From Pseudomonas fluorescens (GTDB lineage Bacteria > Pseudomonadota > Gammaproteobacteria > Pseudomonadales > Pseudomonadaceae): DNA of 64,000 nt. The DNA is taken from assembly GCF_902497995.1 (NCBI RefSeq), contig NZ_CABVII010000013.1:1-64000 (forward strand). The letters are read 5' to 3'. The notes beneath the pieces were generated by a model. That model was not told the DNA's origin and did not search any database. It saw nothing but the letters and a program-made list of their open reading frames with translations. Shown here piece after piece: positions 33,711 to 42,631 of this stretch (position 1 is its first letter; each line of letters opens with the position of its first letter). A program made the translations under genes and the position numbers.

Positions 33711-34919
33711 TTACTCGTAAGGGAGCCAGAGCACCGGGCCCGGTGGCAACTTATGCCACGGATAGCCCTTCGCGCCGAGTTCAAAGGCGTACTCGAACAA
33801 GCGTTTCATGTACTCGCCATCGAATTTATGGTTTCGCGAAAAGCAAAAGTCAGCGCCGATGTAGGCAAGATTGAAGTCGGCCCCATCCTGCTTCGCCATC
33901 CGGTAGATCCGATCGAGGTCGCTGATGCCCTGGGTTTGAATCAAGGCACTGATGGCTCGACCGCCAATGCTCAACGTACGGCGCTTCGTCCCGGACCACT
34001 GCGGTTCCAGCTTGCCGTTGCGAATGACATAGAAATGACGTTCGTGGCGCATGGGTGCGCCCGGGACTTTGTTCATCGCCATCACGGTGCCTGGCGGGTA
34101 CAGGAACATCTGGGTGATGACGCCGCCATCCACGTGCATTTCCTGGAACAGTTGGCCGTCGACTTCCACATCGATCATGACCGGTGAAACGGCGCCGGGA
34201 ATACTCATCGAGGCGACCATGATGTTGCGAAAGAGCTCGAGCGCTCCCGGCGCCTGGCTGGCGGCGATAGTGCCCATGTTCCAGGTGACCGGCCGCGCGG
34301 AATCAAGGTCAGTGGTGCCAATCATCAGGATTCGTCCTTTGGCATATTGCGCCGCGATCTGCGCAAGCACCTCAGGCGTGATGTACTTCGCGATGAGCCG
34401 CGACAGTGGTTTGCTGTCGGCTACCCCGTCGCTGGCAAGACGCGCCAGGACATTACGCGAACGGAAAATGTCTTTCGGGCCGACTGCGTTGCAGATACGC
34501 TGGATGACCGCATCATACTGCGGCCCCAGGAAAGCGAACGGGGCGACCAGGGCGCCGGCGCTGATGCCTGTGACAATCTTGAACGCCGGGCGAGTGCCAT
34601 GCAGGGTCCATCCCGCAATGAGCCCCGCCGCAAAGGTGCCAGCGTCGCCACCTCCGGAAATGGCCAGCATGCTTGCCAGCGGCAGGAGGGTGTCCGGCCT
34701 GCCGGTTGCAACGAGCGCCTCATACTCTCTCTTGTTGGCCGCAATGGCATCCTGAATGAACGGACTCAGGTCCTGGTCCATCCAGTAGCGAGCATTGGGA
34801 ATACCCGGTATGACCGCTTTTTCCGTTAACGTCGGCGGCACGGCGTCACGGCGTTGCAGGCACGCCTGAAGCAACATGTTGATGGTTGAGGCACCGGGTC
34901 TGAGCTGGAACGGGTTCAA
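33711..34919 (-). CDS. Patatin-like phospholipase
   Basis: 402 residues. The patatin domain spans about residues 84-290: GGGDAG oxyanion motif, nucleophile serine in GISAGAL (GXSXG), and catalytic aspartate in HVDGGV. There is no clear signal peptide. I accept the TTG at 34919 as start because GGAGGAGG lies just before it; an ATG 15 codons later is the alternative. It converges on the hydrolase gene at 32903. Family members are phospholipases A or lysophospholipases; some are secreted toxins or T6SS effectors, but no export signal or partner gene is seen here. Confidence 0.85.
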   Translation of the reverse strand: MNPFQLRPGASTINMLLQACLQRRDAVPPTLTEKAVIPGIPNARYWMDQDLSPFIQDAIAANKREYEALVATGRPDTLLPLASMLAISGGGDAGTFAAGLIAGWTLHGTRPAFKIVTGISAGALVAPFAFLGPQYDAVIQRICNAVGPKDIFRSRNVLARLASDGVADSKPLSRLIAKYITPEVLAQIAAQYAKGRILMIGTTDLDSARPVTWNMGTIAASQAPGALELFRNIMVASMSIPGAVSPVMIDVEVDGQLFQEMHVDGGVITQMFLYPPGTVMAMNKVPGAPMRHERHFYVIRNGKLEPQWSGTKRRTLSIGGRAISALIQTQGISDLDRIYRMAKQDGADFNLAYIGADFCFSRNHKFDGEYMKRLFEYAFELGAKGYPWHKLPPGPVLWLPYE

Positions 34920-35097
34920 AACGCCTCCTCCGGCCCCTGCAATCGACAGAGAACGCGCTCATCTTGTTATTCGGTGAAACGTCCTTACCGGTGGTGCCCG
35001 AGATGGCTATGTGCAAGCAACCGCGACACTTTGCTCAAACGTCCAGTCGCTTATCTTGCGCCCCTTTACGAGAGAAACAAACACGTTGACCGCGTCG

Positions 35098-35161
35098 CCA
35101 AGGCGAAGGCGCCTTCGAGGACGCCTTCGCCGGCAAGTCGGATCGCCGCACCGCTGGCTCC
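35098..35161. repeat. REP-like repeat
   Basis: Contains CGAAGGCGCCTTCG and GACGCCTTCGCCGGCAAGTC, followed by CTGGCTCCTAC. This is a variant of the long REP unit at 36358. It ends at the stop of the cupin gene and may act as its 3' hairpin. The rest of 34920-35160 shows no gene. Confidence 0.6.
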
Positions 35162-35640
35162 TACTTCAACTCTACAACCGGCACGCCTTTCTTCACGATA
35201 TAGGTCGCCAGCTCCGACGCCTTGGCTGCACCGATGTTCTTCGCGACATGCGCAGTGCCAGCGGGGATGTACAGGGAGTCACCCGCCTTGAGCGTGACCG
35301 GTGGCTGCCCCTCGAGCTGATACTCGAACGTGCCCTCCAGGACGTAGGCGACTTCCACACCGGGATGAGAATGCTTGGGTGAAGAAACACCCGGATCGAT
35401 ATCAACCCGAACCTGGATCACCTCACGCCCGGAAACATCCAGGTCGCGCTGCAACAGATCCGTACGGTGGATCCCGGACTGCCAGCTTTTGGCCGGCTGC
35501 GACCCTTGGCTGGCTTCGGCGGGAGCCTTCGATTCTTGAGCTTGCGAGACGCCGGCGAAGGCGGCGAGCGCCACGGTGGCGGCAACGGCGAACAGGCCAG
35601 CGGTAGTGCGCAAGTTGCTACGGAAGTTGATACGGGACAT
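35161..35640 (-). CDS. Secreted cupin-domain protein
   Basis: 159 residues. Signal peptide of about 35 residues (TAGLFAVAATVALAAFAGVS then QAQE), followed by a single cupin barrel. The metal-binding set is visible as HSHPGVEVAYVLEGTFEY (in context SPKHSHPG...E) and IPAGTAHVAKN. The ATG at 35640 has GGAGATATGCG before it. Small exported cupins of this type are common in Pseudomonas; the ligand is unknown. It stands alone between REP-rich gaps. Confidence 0.85.
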   Translation of the reverse strand: MSRINFRSNLRTTAGLFAVAATVALAAFAGVSQAQESKAPAEASQGSQPAKSWQSGIHRTDLLQRDLDVSGREVIQVRVDIDPGVSSPKHSHPGVEVAYVLEGTFEYQLEGQPPVTLKAGDSLYIPAGTAHVAKNIGAAKASELATYIVKKGVPVVELK

Positions 35641-35834
35641 CGCATATCTCCAGGGAATACACGGCAAGGCCGCGCCAGGTTTTGCCGCGGATGCGGTGGC
35701 TCTATTGGGAGGCCGCCGTGTATCGCGCAAGTGTCGCGCGAACCATGGATTTGTATGCAAAGGTAGCTGTAGGTGTGGGAGATACGTGCAGATACAAACG
35801 GGTGTGGCGTTTGACTTTCTGCCATCCTCCCCAA

Positions 35835-36206
35835 TCACTTGCGCGGCGAGTGCCTGCGCGCCAGGCGTAGCGGCCAGTTGCCGCCGTTGGCACGCCGACA
35901 TTCCTCTTCGGAGTCGAACTGCACATGGGCCGAGACCGAGTTGAGCGGAACCTGGGCTGCAGTCAACGCCTCGGCTGTCAGTTCAATCATGCGCCCACCC
36001 TGCCCGCTCGCCAGTGCCTGATCCTTTTGCGCCTGCGTATCGAACACCCAGACCACCCTCAGGCTGGAAGGAAATTCGGCGTAATCGATTTCGTGGGTCA
36101 GCCAGACGAACCCGACCAGTTCCGCCTTGGCCGTCTCGCACGCCTCGGTGAGAGTGGCGACCAGGCGACGTTCGATGTGCGCCTGCTCGCGTTTGCTTAA
36201 ACCCAT
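35835..36206 (-). CDS. Conserved hypothetical protein
   Basis: 123 residues starting MGLSKREQAHIERRLVATLT. A mixed alpha/beta sequence (GFVWLTHEIDYAEFPSSLRV, then VWVFDTQAQKDQAL) ending in a basic tail. AGGACTCC precedes the ATG at 36206; the longer open frame to 36242 lacks a site. Homologues are widespread in Pseudomonas and sometimes labelled as Fis-family regulators, but no Fis helix-turn-helix is visible, so I leave it unassigned. Confidence 0.7.
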   Translation of the reverse strand: MGLSKREQAHIERRLVATLTEACETAKAELVGFVWLTHEIDYAEFPSSLRVVWVFDTQAQKDQALASGQGGRMIELTAEALTAAQVPLNSVSAHVQFDSEEECRRANGGNWPLRLARRHSPRK

Positions 36207-36357
36207 GGATGGAGTCCTTGTAACCGGCAAAAAAAACATCATACGACACCTGCCAGTTCTCTTCGGCCTGGATCAGCTGGGAGCATGCTTCATCCATTGC
36301 CGAGAATCGTGTTGGTACAATCACCTGCATACAACCAAATTGGAAATCACCAAACCC

Positions 36358-36456
36358 TGTAGGAGCCGGCTTGCTGGCGAAGGCGTCTGCATGGGCGCTG
36401 CAAGGCTTGAGGCCGCCTTCGCTGCGGTGCGGCGATCCGACAAGCCAGCTCCTACA
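36358..36456. repeat. REP pair (BIME-like) with flanking direct repeat
   Basis: TGTAGGAGCCGGCTTG at the left pairs with CAAGCCAGCTCCTACA at the right; inside, GGCGAAGGCG pairs with CGCCTTCGC. So the whole 99 bases can fold as one long cruciform. The 12-mer TCACCTGCATAC flanks it on both sides (36321-36332 and 36460-36471). Confidence 0.85.
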
Positions 36457-36587
36457 GGATCACCTGCATACCGCTGGATTGTGGAAAATGCCAATCCCTG
36501 GAGCTGCCGAAGGCTGCGATCTTTGATCTTTATGTGATGGCCTCAACAGCAACGCATTCATTCAGAAAAAACGCGTTATCGTTTGCG

Positions 36588-36616
36588 ACCATCGCGAGCA
36601 AGCTTGCTCCTACACC
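36588..36616. repeat. REP element
   Basis: ACCATCGCGAGCAAGCTTGCTCCTACA: the REP core GAGCAAGCTTGCTC is perfectly palindromic. It lies just before the DUF7693-like gene. Confidence 0.8.
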
Positions 36617-36637
36617 CCCCACCCGACGGAGACACTC

Positions 36638-36940
36638 GTGACAGCTCTTACCGCCCGCGACGTTTACCAGGTATTGCGCGACGCCGCCCTGGGCATTCGC
36701 CCTATGCAGCGCCTCGGCGATCAGCCCGGGACTGGCCTGGTGCAGGTCGATATCGAAGGCTGGCGCCTGACCCTCGACGTCGACGGCAACCACCTGCGTC
36801 ACTGCCAGCGCTGCCAGAGCCCGGACGGCCGCGAGGGTGTGTTCGACAGTTGGCAACGCACCGATCCCGTCAGTTTGCTCAGCACCTGGGAGCTGGCGCA
36901 GATCGAGCGTCTGTTGACTGAACTCAATACCGCGTTTTGA
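36638..36940 (+). CDS. DUF7693-like hypothetical protein
   Basis: 100 residues from a GTG start with ACGGAGACACTC upstream. The chain TALTARDVYQVLRDAALGIR, a two-strand part with DIEGWRLTLDVDGNHLRHC, the CQRCQSPDGREG pair of cysteines, and the ending DPVSLLSTWELAQIERLL match a small Pseudomonas family that I recall as DUF7693. The role is unknown. The 170 bases behind it (36941-37109) hold no convincing gene. Confidence 0.7.
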   Translation: MTALTARDVYQVLRDAALGIRPMQRLGDQPGTGLVQVDIEGWRLTLDVDGNHLRHCQRCQSPDGREGVFDSWQRTDPVSLLSTWELAQIERLLTELNTAF

Positions 36941-37109
36941 CCGCCTTCCGCTCCGGCTTGTAACGCTGCATCTGCTTCACGTCGTCGCGCTGGCGAATGC
37001 TGCAGTCAGGTACCGCGCCGCGCTGGTGGTCGCCGGGCTGGCCAGGGAGGAGATGCGGGTGGAGCTGGTGGTGTACGCGTGCATGGACTGAGCCCGTGCG
37101 GGCGGCGGC

Positions 37110-37742
37110 TCATTGGGGGCGCCGAACCGCCCTCACCTTGCCACTGTTGCCACCGCCGCAGAAAAACCGGTCGGCGCCATCGGACTCAAGTCCCGACACC
37201 CCGACGCCATCCGGCAGTTTGAGGCTTTCCAGGACCTCGCCGGTGTGCGGATCGACGCGGCGCAATTCACTCTCGTCCCCTTCCCACGTGCCATGCCACA
37301 GCTGCCCTTCGACCCAGGTCACCCCGGTGACGAAGCGGTTGGACTCGATCGTGCGCAAAATCGTCCCGGTTTCGGCATCGATCTGGTGGATTTTCCGATC
37401 ACGGTAGCGGCCGACCCACAGCGTGCCTTCGGCCCAGGTGAGCCCCGAATCATTACCGCCCCCCGGTGCCGGGATGCTGTTGAGCACCCGCCCGGTCCGC
37501 GGGTCGATTTTCTGGATGCGATCGGCGGCGATCTGAAACAGGTACTGGCCGTCGAAAGCCGTGCCCGCGTCGGCGGTGACATCGATCGAGCGCAGGGTCT
37601 TGCCGCTTTCCGGGTCCAGGGCGTTGAGTTTTTCGCCGCTGGCGAACCAGACCTGGCGGCCGTCCCAGGTCAGGCCATGGATGGTGTCGACACCGGGAAA
37701 CGGGCCGTATTCACGCAGTATTTCAGCGGTTGAGCTTTTCAT
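37110..37742 (-). CDS. Beta-propeller protein (PQQ/glutamine-cyclotransferase-like repeats)
   Basis: 210 residues. Repeating units of about 40 residues with the pattern GLTWDGRQVWFASGEKLNAL, DPESGKTLRSI, IDPRTGRVLNSI, IDAETGTILRTI and VDPHTGEVLESL. They form a small propeller, without signal peptide. GAGGAAGCC precedes the ATG. It is 35 bases behind the HTH regulator at 37778 on the same strand, so the two form a unit. It may be a ligand-binding partner of that regulator. The enzyme activity of glutamine cyclotransferases is not supported by particular residues I can see. Confidence 0.75.
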   Translation of the reverse strand: MKSSTAEILREYGPFPGVDTIHGLTWDGRQVWFASGEKLNALDPESGKTLRSIDVTADAGTAFDGQYLFQIAADRIQKIDPRTGRVLNSIPAPGGGNDSGLTWAEGTLWVGRYRDRKIHQIDAETGTILRTIESNRFVTGVTWVEGQLWHGTWEGDESELRRVDPHTGEVLESLKLPDGVGVSGLESDGADRFFCGGGNSGKVRAVRRPQ

Positions 37743-37777
37743 GCTGGCTTCCTCGTCGCGGGTTGATGGCGTTCATC

Positions 37778-38998
37778 CTAGTCACTCGGCAGTGGCGCCG
37801 GGAGTAACAAGGTCGTCGCGAAACCCGGTATCGGCGGGGTCATCCAGCGCCGCGCGCGCCCGCGACCGAACGACTGCACCCTGCCGGCCGCCGCCAGCGC
37901 CTCGAGGGTGCGCTGCACGGTGCGCTGACTGGCGCCGAGGGCCAGCGCCAGGGCGGAACTCGACCACGACTCGCCGTCGGCGAGGAAGGCGAACACTGCG
38001 GCAAACTTCTCATCGACCGGTGGCGCCAACACCACAACGTCGGCTGACACCAGAGGCACCAGGGCGAATCCGCGCGGGGTCGCCATCACACCGGCCAAGG
38101 GCTTGAGCGCCGCCCGCAGCCGGCCGATTTCGACGCGCAACCGGGCGCGATGGGATTCGTCCGTCAGCTTCAAGCGAAAGGCCCCGGCGATCAGCGCTTC
38201 GCGCGACACGTCACCGGGCCAGGTCTCGGCCATCATTCTGGCCAGTGTGAACAGCACCGGGCGGGTGGCGAGGGAAACCGACATGCCGGCGCCCCGCACG
38301 CCGTAACGACACGCATCCACCACCAGTGACGTTGAGCCCAGCAGCGCTTCGACCTCATCCAGCAACACGGGCCGCTCTTCACCATGGACGATCAGGCGCG
38401 CGGCGGGCGAGTCGAGGATGAGCACGGCGTTCTCGACCTCGGCGGTCAGCGCCGGGATAGCGGCCAATTCGGCAGCATGCCTGGCCCGCGCCAGGGCATT
38501 GTGCGCCGACTGCGATTGCAGGCGGCGAATGGCAATCCCCGCCACCACCAGTTCATGGGCGGCGCGCAAGACCGGGGGTAGCGGTGCCGGATCGAGCGCG
38601 GCCAGCAAGACTTCAGCCTCGTCGAGCTGCCCGATCAACAGCAAGCGCCGAATCTGCAAGTAGCGCGCATGGGCCGCGTTGACCCAATCGCCGTGCGCCT
38701 CCAGCGTCACCCGCGCCGCGTCGAGGGCCTTCACCGGCCAGCCCAGGTCCCGCGACGCGAGAGCGATCTCGGCCTCGGCGACCACGCACCGTGCCCGGGC
38801 CACCGCCTCTTTCGGCCCAAAGGCACGCGCCGCACTTTTCACCAGCGCCTTGGCCCGCACCAGATCGCCGAGCTGCGCCATGGCGATGCCCCGAAGTGCG
38901 AGCGCCGGCGCGTCGTCACGCAACGCCACCCGATCCAGCGCCCCGAGCGGATCACCCGCCGCCAGCGCACGCGCCGCCGCGGTGATCAATGAGTCCAT
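37778..38998 (-). CDS. Transcriptional regulator with helical repeat region and wHTH domains
   Basis: 406 residues from MDSLITAAARALAAG; an ATG at 39070 would add 24. The N-terminal half is made of TPR-like helices (GIAMAQLGDLVRAKALVKSA and similar). The middle (DESHRARLRVEIGRLRAALK, then ATPRGFALVP) is an OmpR-like winged helix, and the C-terminal part SSSALALALGASQRTVQRTLEALAAAGRVQ is a second helix-turn-helix. No ATP-binding motif. It is the first gene of a two-gene unit with the propeller protein. Confidence 0.75.
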   Translation of the reverse strand: MDSLITAAARALAAGDPLGALDRVALRDDAPALALRGIAMAQLGDLVRAKALVKSAARAFGPKEAVARARCVVAEAEIALASRDLGWPVKALDAARVTLEAHGDWVNAAHARYLQIRRLLLIGQLDEAEVLLAALDPAPLPPVLRAAHELVVAGIAIRRLQSQSAHNALARARHAAELAAIPALTAEVENAVLILDSPAARLIVHGEERPVLLDEVEALLGSTSLVVDACRYGVRGAGMSVSLATRPVLFTLARMMAETWPGDVSREALIAGAFRLKLTDESHRARLRVEIGRLRAALKPLAGVMATPRGFALVPLVSADVVVLAPPVDEKFAAVFAFLADGESWSSSALALALGASQRTVQRTLEALAAAGRVQSFGRGRARRWMTPPIPGFATTLLLPAPLPSD

Positions 38999-39070
38999 GT
39001 GCAGTGCGCCATAGTTGTCACTCCTGACGAGCGATATCCGGGGTTTAGTCTGATTCACGGAGTAAAGCAT

Positions 39071-39426
39071 TCGCCGGTCCGCGCTATGGGGTTTTTAGGT
39101 GAAAGATTCTGCCTATCACCCCCGAATACTCCACCTATTAGCTGACTCCCGCACTCGGGTCTAACCTTAATCCAGCGCTGGCATTATAAGCTGGCCGGTT
39201 TAGCGCTGATCAGGAAACACCGAATGAGTCCGAAGCTTGACTAGGGCACCCGTGGGCCACCGCGCAGGCAACTCGATTGCCGCTGTTCAGAATTCCCGTG
39301 TGGTCAAGACAATCAGTTGATCAAACTGCTGGCCCTGCCGCCTAAGTCATTGATTTTGCTCGTCGCTATTGCGCGCCCATACCGGGCCGGATAGCCGGAT
39401 GAACACGACCTAAAGGTAGCTCACAC
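39071..39426. promoter_or_regulatory. Upstream region of katG
   Basis: About 356 bases without a gene. CAGCGCTG at 39173-39180 is repeated as AGCGCTG at 39202-39208, with CATTATAAG between, which could be a -10 region. AAAGGTAGC precedes the katG start. An OxyR site is expected for katG, but I could not identify one with confidence. Confidence 0.35.
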
Positions 39427-41682
39427 ATGGCAAACGAATCGAAATGCCCGTTCAACCACGCCGCTGGCGGTGGCACGACGAACCGCGACTGGTGGCCGAA
39501 CCAACTGAATCTGAAGATCCTGCACCAGCACTCGTCCCTGACCGAGCCCATGGACGAAGGCTTCAATTACGCCGAAGCATTCAAAAGCCTGGACTTTGCG
39601 GCGCTCAAGCAAGACCTGCATGCACTGATGACCGATTCACAAGAATGGTGGCCGGCGGATTTCGGTCACTACGGGCCCCTTTTCATTCGCATGTCCTGGC
39701 ACGCCGCCGGTACCTATCGCACCGGTGATGGCCGCGGCGGTGCGGGTTCCGGTCAACAGCGCTTCGCGCCACTCAACAGCTGGCCGGACAACGTCAGCCT
39801 CGACAAGGCGCGCCGGCTGCTGTGGCCGATCAAGCAAAAATATGGCCGCAACATTTCCTGGGCTGACCTGATCGTCCTGACCGGCAACGTCGCGCTGGAG
39901 TCCATGGGCTTCAAGACCTTCGGTTTTTCCGGCGGTCGCAAGGACGTCTGGGAACCGGATGAAGACGTTTACTGGGGTTCGGAAAACAAATGGCTCGGCG
40001 GCGACACCCGCTATGGCAAGGAAAACGAGCCCATGCAAGAGCCCGGCGAAGGCCCGCTGGTGGCCGAGCCTGGGGAAAACGAGGAGAGCCGCACCGAGCA
40101 GGGGCGCAACCTGGAAAACCCGCTCGCGGCGGTGCAGATGGGTCTGATCTACGTCAACCCGGAAGGCCCCGAGGGCAACCCGGATCCGCTCGCCGCGGCG
40201 AAGGACATCCGCGAAACCTTCGCTCGCATGGCCATGAATGATGAAGAAACCGTGGCGCTGATCGCCGGCGGCCATGCCTTTGGCAAAACCCATGGCGCCG
40301 GGCCTGCCGACAATGTCGGCGCCGAACCCGAAGCCGCCGGCCTCGAACAACAGGGCCTGGGCTGGAAGAGCACCTTCGGCACCGGCAAAGGCGGCGACAC
40401 CATCACCAGCGGGCTGGAAGTGACCTGGACCACCACGCCCACCCGGTGGAGCAACAATTACCTGGAAAACTTGTTCGGTTTCGAGTGGGAACTGAGCAAA
40501 AGCCCGGCCGGGGCGAACCAGTGGGTCGCGAAAAACGGTGCCGGTGCCGGCATCATTCCCGATGCCCACGACCCGTCGAAACGGCGTAATCCAACGATGC
40601 TGACCACCGACCTGTCGCTGCGCTTCGACCCCATCTATGAACCGATCTCCCGGCGCTACCTGGAAAATCCGGATCAACTGGCCAACGCGTTCGCCCGCGC
40701 CTGGTTCAAACTGATCCACCGTGACATGGGTCCACTGTCGCGCTACCTCGGCCCGGAACTGCCCAACGAAGAGCTGCTGTGGCAAGACCCGATTCCAGCG
40801 GTCGACCACCCCTTGGTCAACGACAGCGACGTTGCCGCACTCAAAAGCAAACTCCTGGCGTCGGGCCTGACGGTCTCGCAGCTGGTATCAACCGCCTGGG
40901 CGGCGGCTTCCACCTTCCGCGGCTCCGACAAACGCGGCGGCGCCAACGGTGGCCGCCTGCGTCTGGCCCCGCAGAAGTTCTGGCAGGCCAACCAGCCTGA
41001 GCAACTGGCGAACGTGCTGGCGAAACTCGAGAGCATCCAGAGCGAGTTCAACAGCGGCGGCAAGAAGATCTCGCTGGCGGACCTGATTGTCCTGGGCGGC
41101 AGCGCCGGTATCGAACAGGCGGCGAAAAATGCCGGCCACAACGTCACGGTACCGTTCACACCAGGACGGATGGACGCCTCGCAAGAGCAGACGGACGTGG
41201 AATCCTTCGGTTTCCTCGAACCTGTTGCCGATGGTTTCCGCAACTACCTCAAGTCCCGCTACCGCGTACCCGCCGAGGCCTTACTGATCGACAAGGCACA
41301 ACAGCTGACCCTCAGTGCACCGGAAATGACCGCGCTCCTCGGCGGCCTGCGCGTGTTGAACATCAACGCCGGACAAACCCGGCACGGTGTGTTCACCCAG
41401 CAGCCGGAAGCGTTGACCAACGACTTCTTCAAGAACCTGCTGGATATGGGCGTGGAATGGAAGCCGGTCTCGGAGGCTAATGAGGAATTTGAAGGAAGGG
41501 ATCGTAAAACCGGTGAAGTGAAGTGGACCGGGACCCGTGTCGATCTGGTCTTCGGCTCGAACTCGCAGCTGCGAGCATTGGCCGAATTCTATGCAAGCGG
41601 CGATTCGAAGGAGAAGTTCGTCAAGGACTTCGTTGCAGCCTGGACCAAGGTGATGAACCTGGATCGCTTCGATCTCAAATAA
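39427..41682 (+). CDS. katG: Catalase-peroxidase KatG
   Basis: 751 residues, two peroxidase-type halves as usual. In the active N-terminal half: R88, W91 and H92 (FIRMSWHAAGTYR) at the distal side, Tyr in GLIYVNPEGPEG and Met in FARMAMNDEE completing the Trp-Tyr-Met adduct, and the proximal histidine in ALIAGGHAFGKTHG. The degenerate C-terminal half has lost these residues, as in the family. It removes hydrogen peroxide in the cytoplasm. Monocistronic, with a terminator behind. Confidence 0.96.
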   Translation: MANESKCPFNHAAGGGTTNRDWWPNQLNLKILHQHSSLTEPMDEGFNYAEAFKSLDFAALKQDLHALMTDSQEWWPADFGHYGPLFIRMSWHAAGTYRTGDGRGGAGSGQQRFAPLNSWPDNVSLDKARRLLWPIKQKYGRNISWADLIVLTGNVALESMGFKTFGFSGGRKDVWEPDEDVYWGSENKWLGGDTRYGKENEPMQEPGEGPLVAEPGENEESRTEQGRNLENPLAAVQMGLIYVNPEGPEGNPDPLAAAKDIRETFARMAMNDEETVALIAGGHAFGKTHGAGPADNVGAEPEAAGLEQQGLGWKSTFGTGKGGDTITSGLEVTWTTTPTRWSNNYLENLFGFEWELSKSPAGANQWVAKNGAGAGIIPDAHDPSKRRNPTMLTTDLSLRFDPIYEPISRRYLENPDQLANAFARAWFKLIHRDMGPLSRYLGPELPNEELLWQDPIPAVDHPLVNDSDVAALKSKLLASGLTVSQLVSTAWAAASTFRGSDKRGGANGGRLRLAPQKFWQANQPEQLANVLAKLESIQSEFNSGGKKISLADLIVLGGSAGIEQAAKNAGHNVTVPFTPGRMDASQEQTDVESFGFLEPVADGFRNYLKSRYRVPAEALLIDKAQQLTLSAPEMTALLGGLRVLNINAGQTRHGVFTQQPEALTNDFFKNLLDMGVEWKPVSEANEEFEGRDRKTGEVKWTGTRVDLVFGSNSQLRALAEFYASGDSKEKFVKDFVAAWTKVMNLDRFDLK

Positions 41683-41709
41683 CTCAAAGGTACTGCTGAA
41701 AACCCGCAG

Positions 41710-41737
41710 CGCCTCCCTCTGTGGAGGCGTTGTGCTT
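41710..41737 (+). terminator. katG terminator
   Basis: CGCCTCC (41710-41716) and GGAGGCG (41723-41729) form a 7-bp stem with a CTCTGT loop, followed by TTGTGCTTTT. Confidence 0.75.
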
Positions 41738-41834
41738 TTGGGCTGGCGAGGGTTTCAACGCATTGAACCTGGCGCACTTGCTGATCGGCTCGAAACTCAA
41801 GGAGGTGTGATCGGCATCGGCACTGCGGGAAGGT

Positions 41835-41918
41835 CTAAATGGGAGAGATAGTGGCAAGCGCGCCGATCAAAATGGTCAACACCAGAAATCCACCCAGGAA
41901 AAATGCCATCTTGCCCAT
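41835..41918 (-). CDS. 27-residue single-helix membrane peptide
   Basis: The minus strand from the ATG at 41916-41918 encodes 27 residues: MGKM, then one hydrophobic helix (FFLGGFLVLTILIGALA), then TISPI and TAG. The ribosome site GTAGGAGGCACA is nearly ideal, with 7 bases to the ATG, far better than chance in such a gap. Coding for a lone transmembrane helix is typical of small regulatory or stress membrane peptides. It stands alone downstream of katG on the other strand. Function unknown. Confidence 0.7.
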   Translation of the reverse strand: MGKMAFFLGGFLVLTILIGALATISPI

Positions 41919-42088
41919 TGTGCCTCCTACATTATGAGTTTGCGGTGCAGTAGCTGACGAAACTGCGGACCGTGCCGTCATTGTGAGCCGCGGACGCTGT
42001 GCATTACAGCAGCAGATGGCGCAGGAAAATACGGATCAGATCCCCCCAGCTCAAGGACACCACAAACATTGCTGTCACGCCCGGGACC

Positions 42089-42121
42089 TGTAGGAGCGAG
42101 GCTTGCCCGCGAAGGCGTCCT
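42089..42121. repeat. REP element
   Basis: TGTAGGAGCGAGGCTTGCCC then GCGAAGGCGT: REP core with its usual right-hand GCGAAGGCG extension. Confidence 0.75.
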
Positions 42122-42216
42122 AAAGGTCGATGGGTATGCTTGACCGTGTACATATCCAAGCAAAAGCGAGGCCGTCTACCGGCCGACCTGGCTCTCTGAT
42201 CCGCACGCAATCCAAA

Positions 42217-42248
42217 TTGTGGGAGCGAGCCTGCTCGCGAAGGCGGCT
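42217..42248. repeat. REP element
   Basis: TGTGGGAGCGAGCCTGCTCG then CGAAGGCGG. Same orientation as the copy at 42089. Together with the small peptide gene at 41835, these two REPs are what I can identify in the 41738-42312 gap. Confidence 0.75.
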
Positions 42249-42312
42249 GACAACCAACCAATCTACTTCGACCCTACTCAATTCCCACTGTAGATACCGT
42301 CTTGAACCTCAC

Positions 42313-42624
42313 CTATTCCTGCGGATCAACCTGATCCAACACCCGATTCACCGACAACTCCGCCAACGAAATCATCTGCTGAATCGCCAATGCCAAATTA
42401 CATTTCGGACCTTCAAGGATGAACGCCAATTCACTGGCCATGACACTGGCTGAGGCAAGGGTTTCACAGGCGTGAACCAGGAGGGTCTCGCTATTTACGG
42501 TGGGGACAATGGTGAAGATGGGATTGGGACGACGCCCAGCCATGGCTGGCTTGCGGGATGGAGACACTGGATCGGTTTCTGTGCAGCCGTCCGTATCCGG
42601 CGGATTTGGCGTTACCTTGAACAT
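42313..42624 (-). CDS. DUF6124-family protein
   Basis: 103 residues. MFKVTPNPPDTD at the start, then FTIVPTVNSETLLVHACETL, then ASASVMASELAFILEGPKCN, and an end LAELSVNRVLDQVDPQE are characteristic of DUF6124 proteins, which Pseudomonas genomes carry in several copies. This one is somewhat shorter in the first third than the copies I recall. Function unknown. Its ribosome site (AGGAA) lies inside a perfect 9-bp stem of the leader (see 42632-42717), so translation is probably controlled. Confidence 0.82.
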   Translation of the reverse strand: MFKVTPNPPDTDGCTETDPVSPSRKPAMAGRRPNPIFTIVPTVNSETLLVHACETLASASVMASELAFILEGPKCNLALAIQQMISLAELSVNRVLDQVDPQE

Positions 42625-42631
42625 TGTGAAG

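Noticed and set aside
39071..39426. OxyR binding site before katG
   Set aside because: A four-part ATAG/CTAT pattern with the right spacing was not found by eye.
42004..42069. Minus-strand frame of 21 codons (MFVVSLSWGDLIRIFLRHLL)
   Set aside because: Looks amphipathic, but there is no Shine-Dalgarno and it lies beside a REP, so I do not annotate it. Conservation would be needed to revive it.
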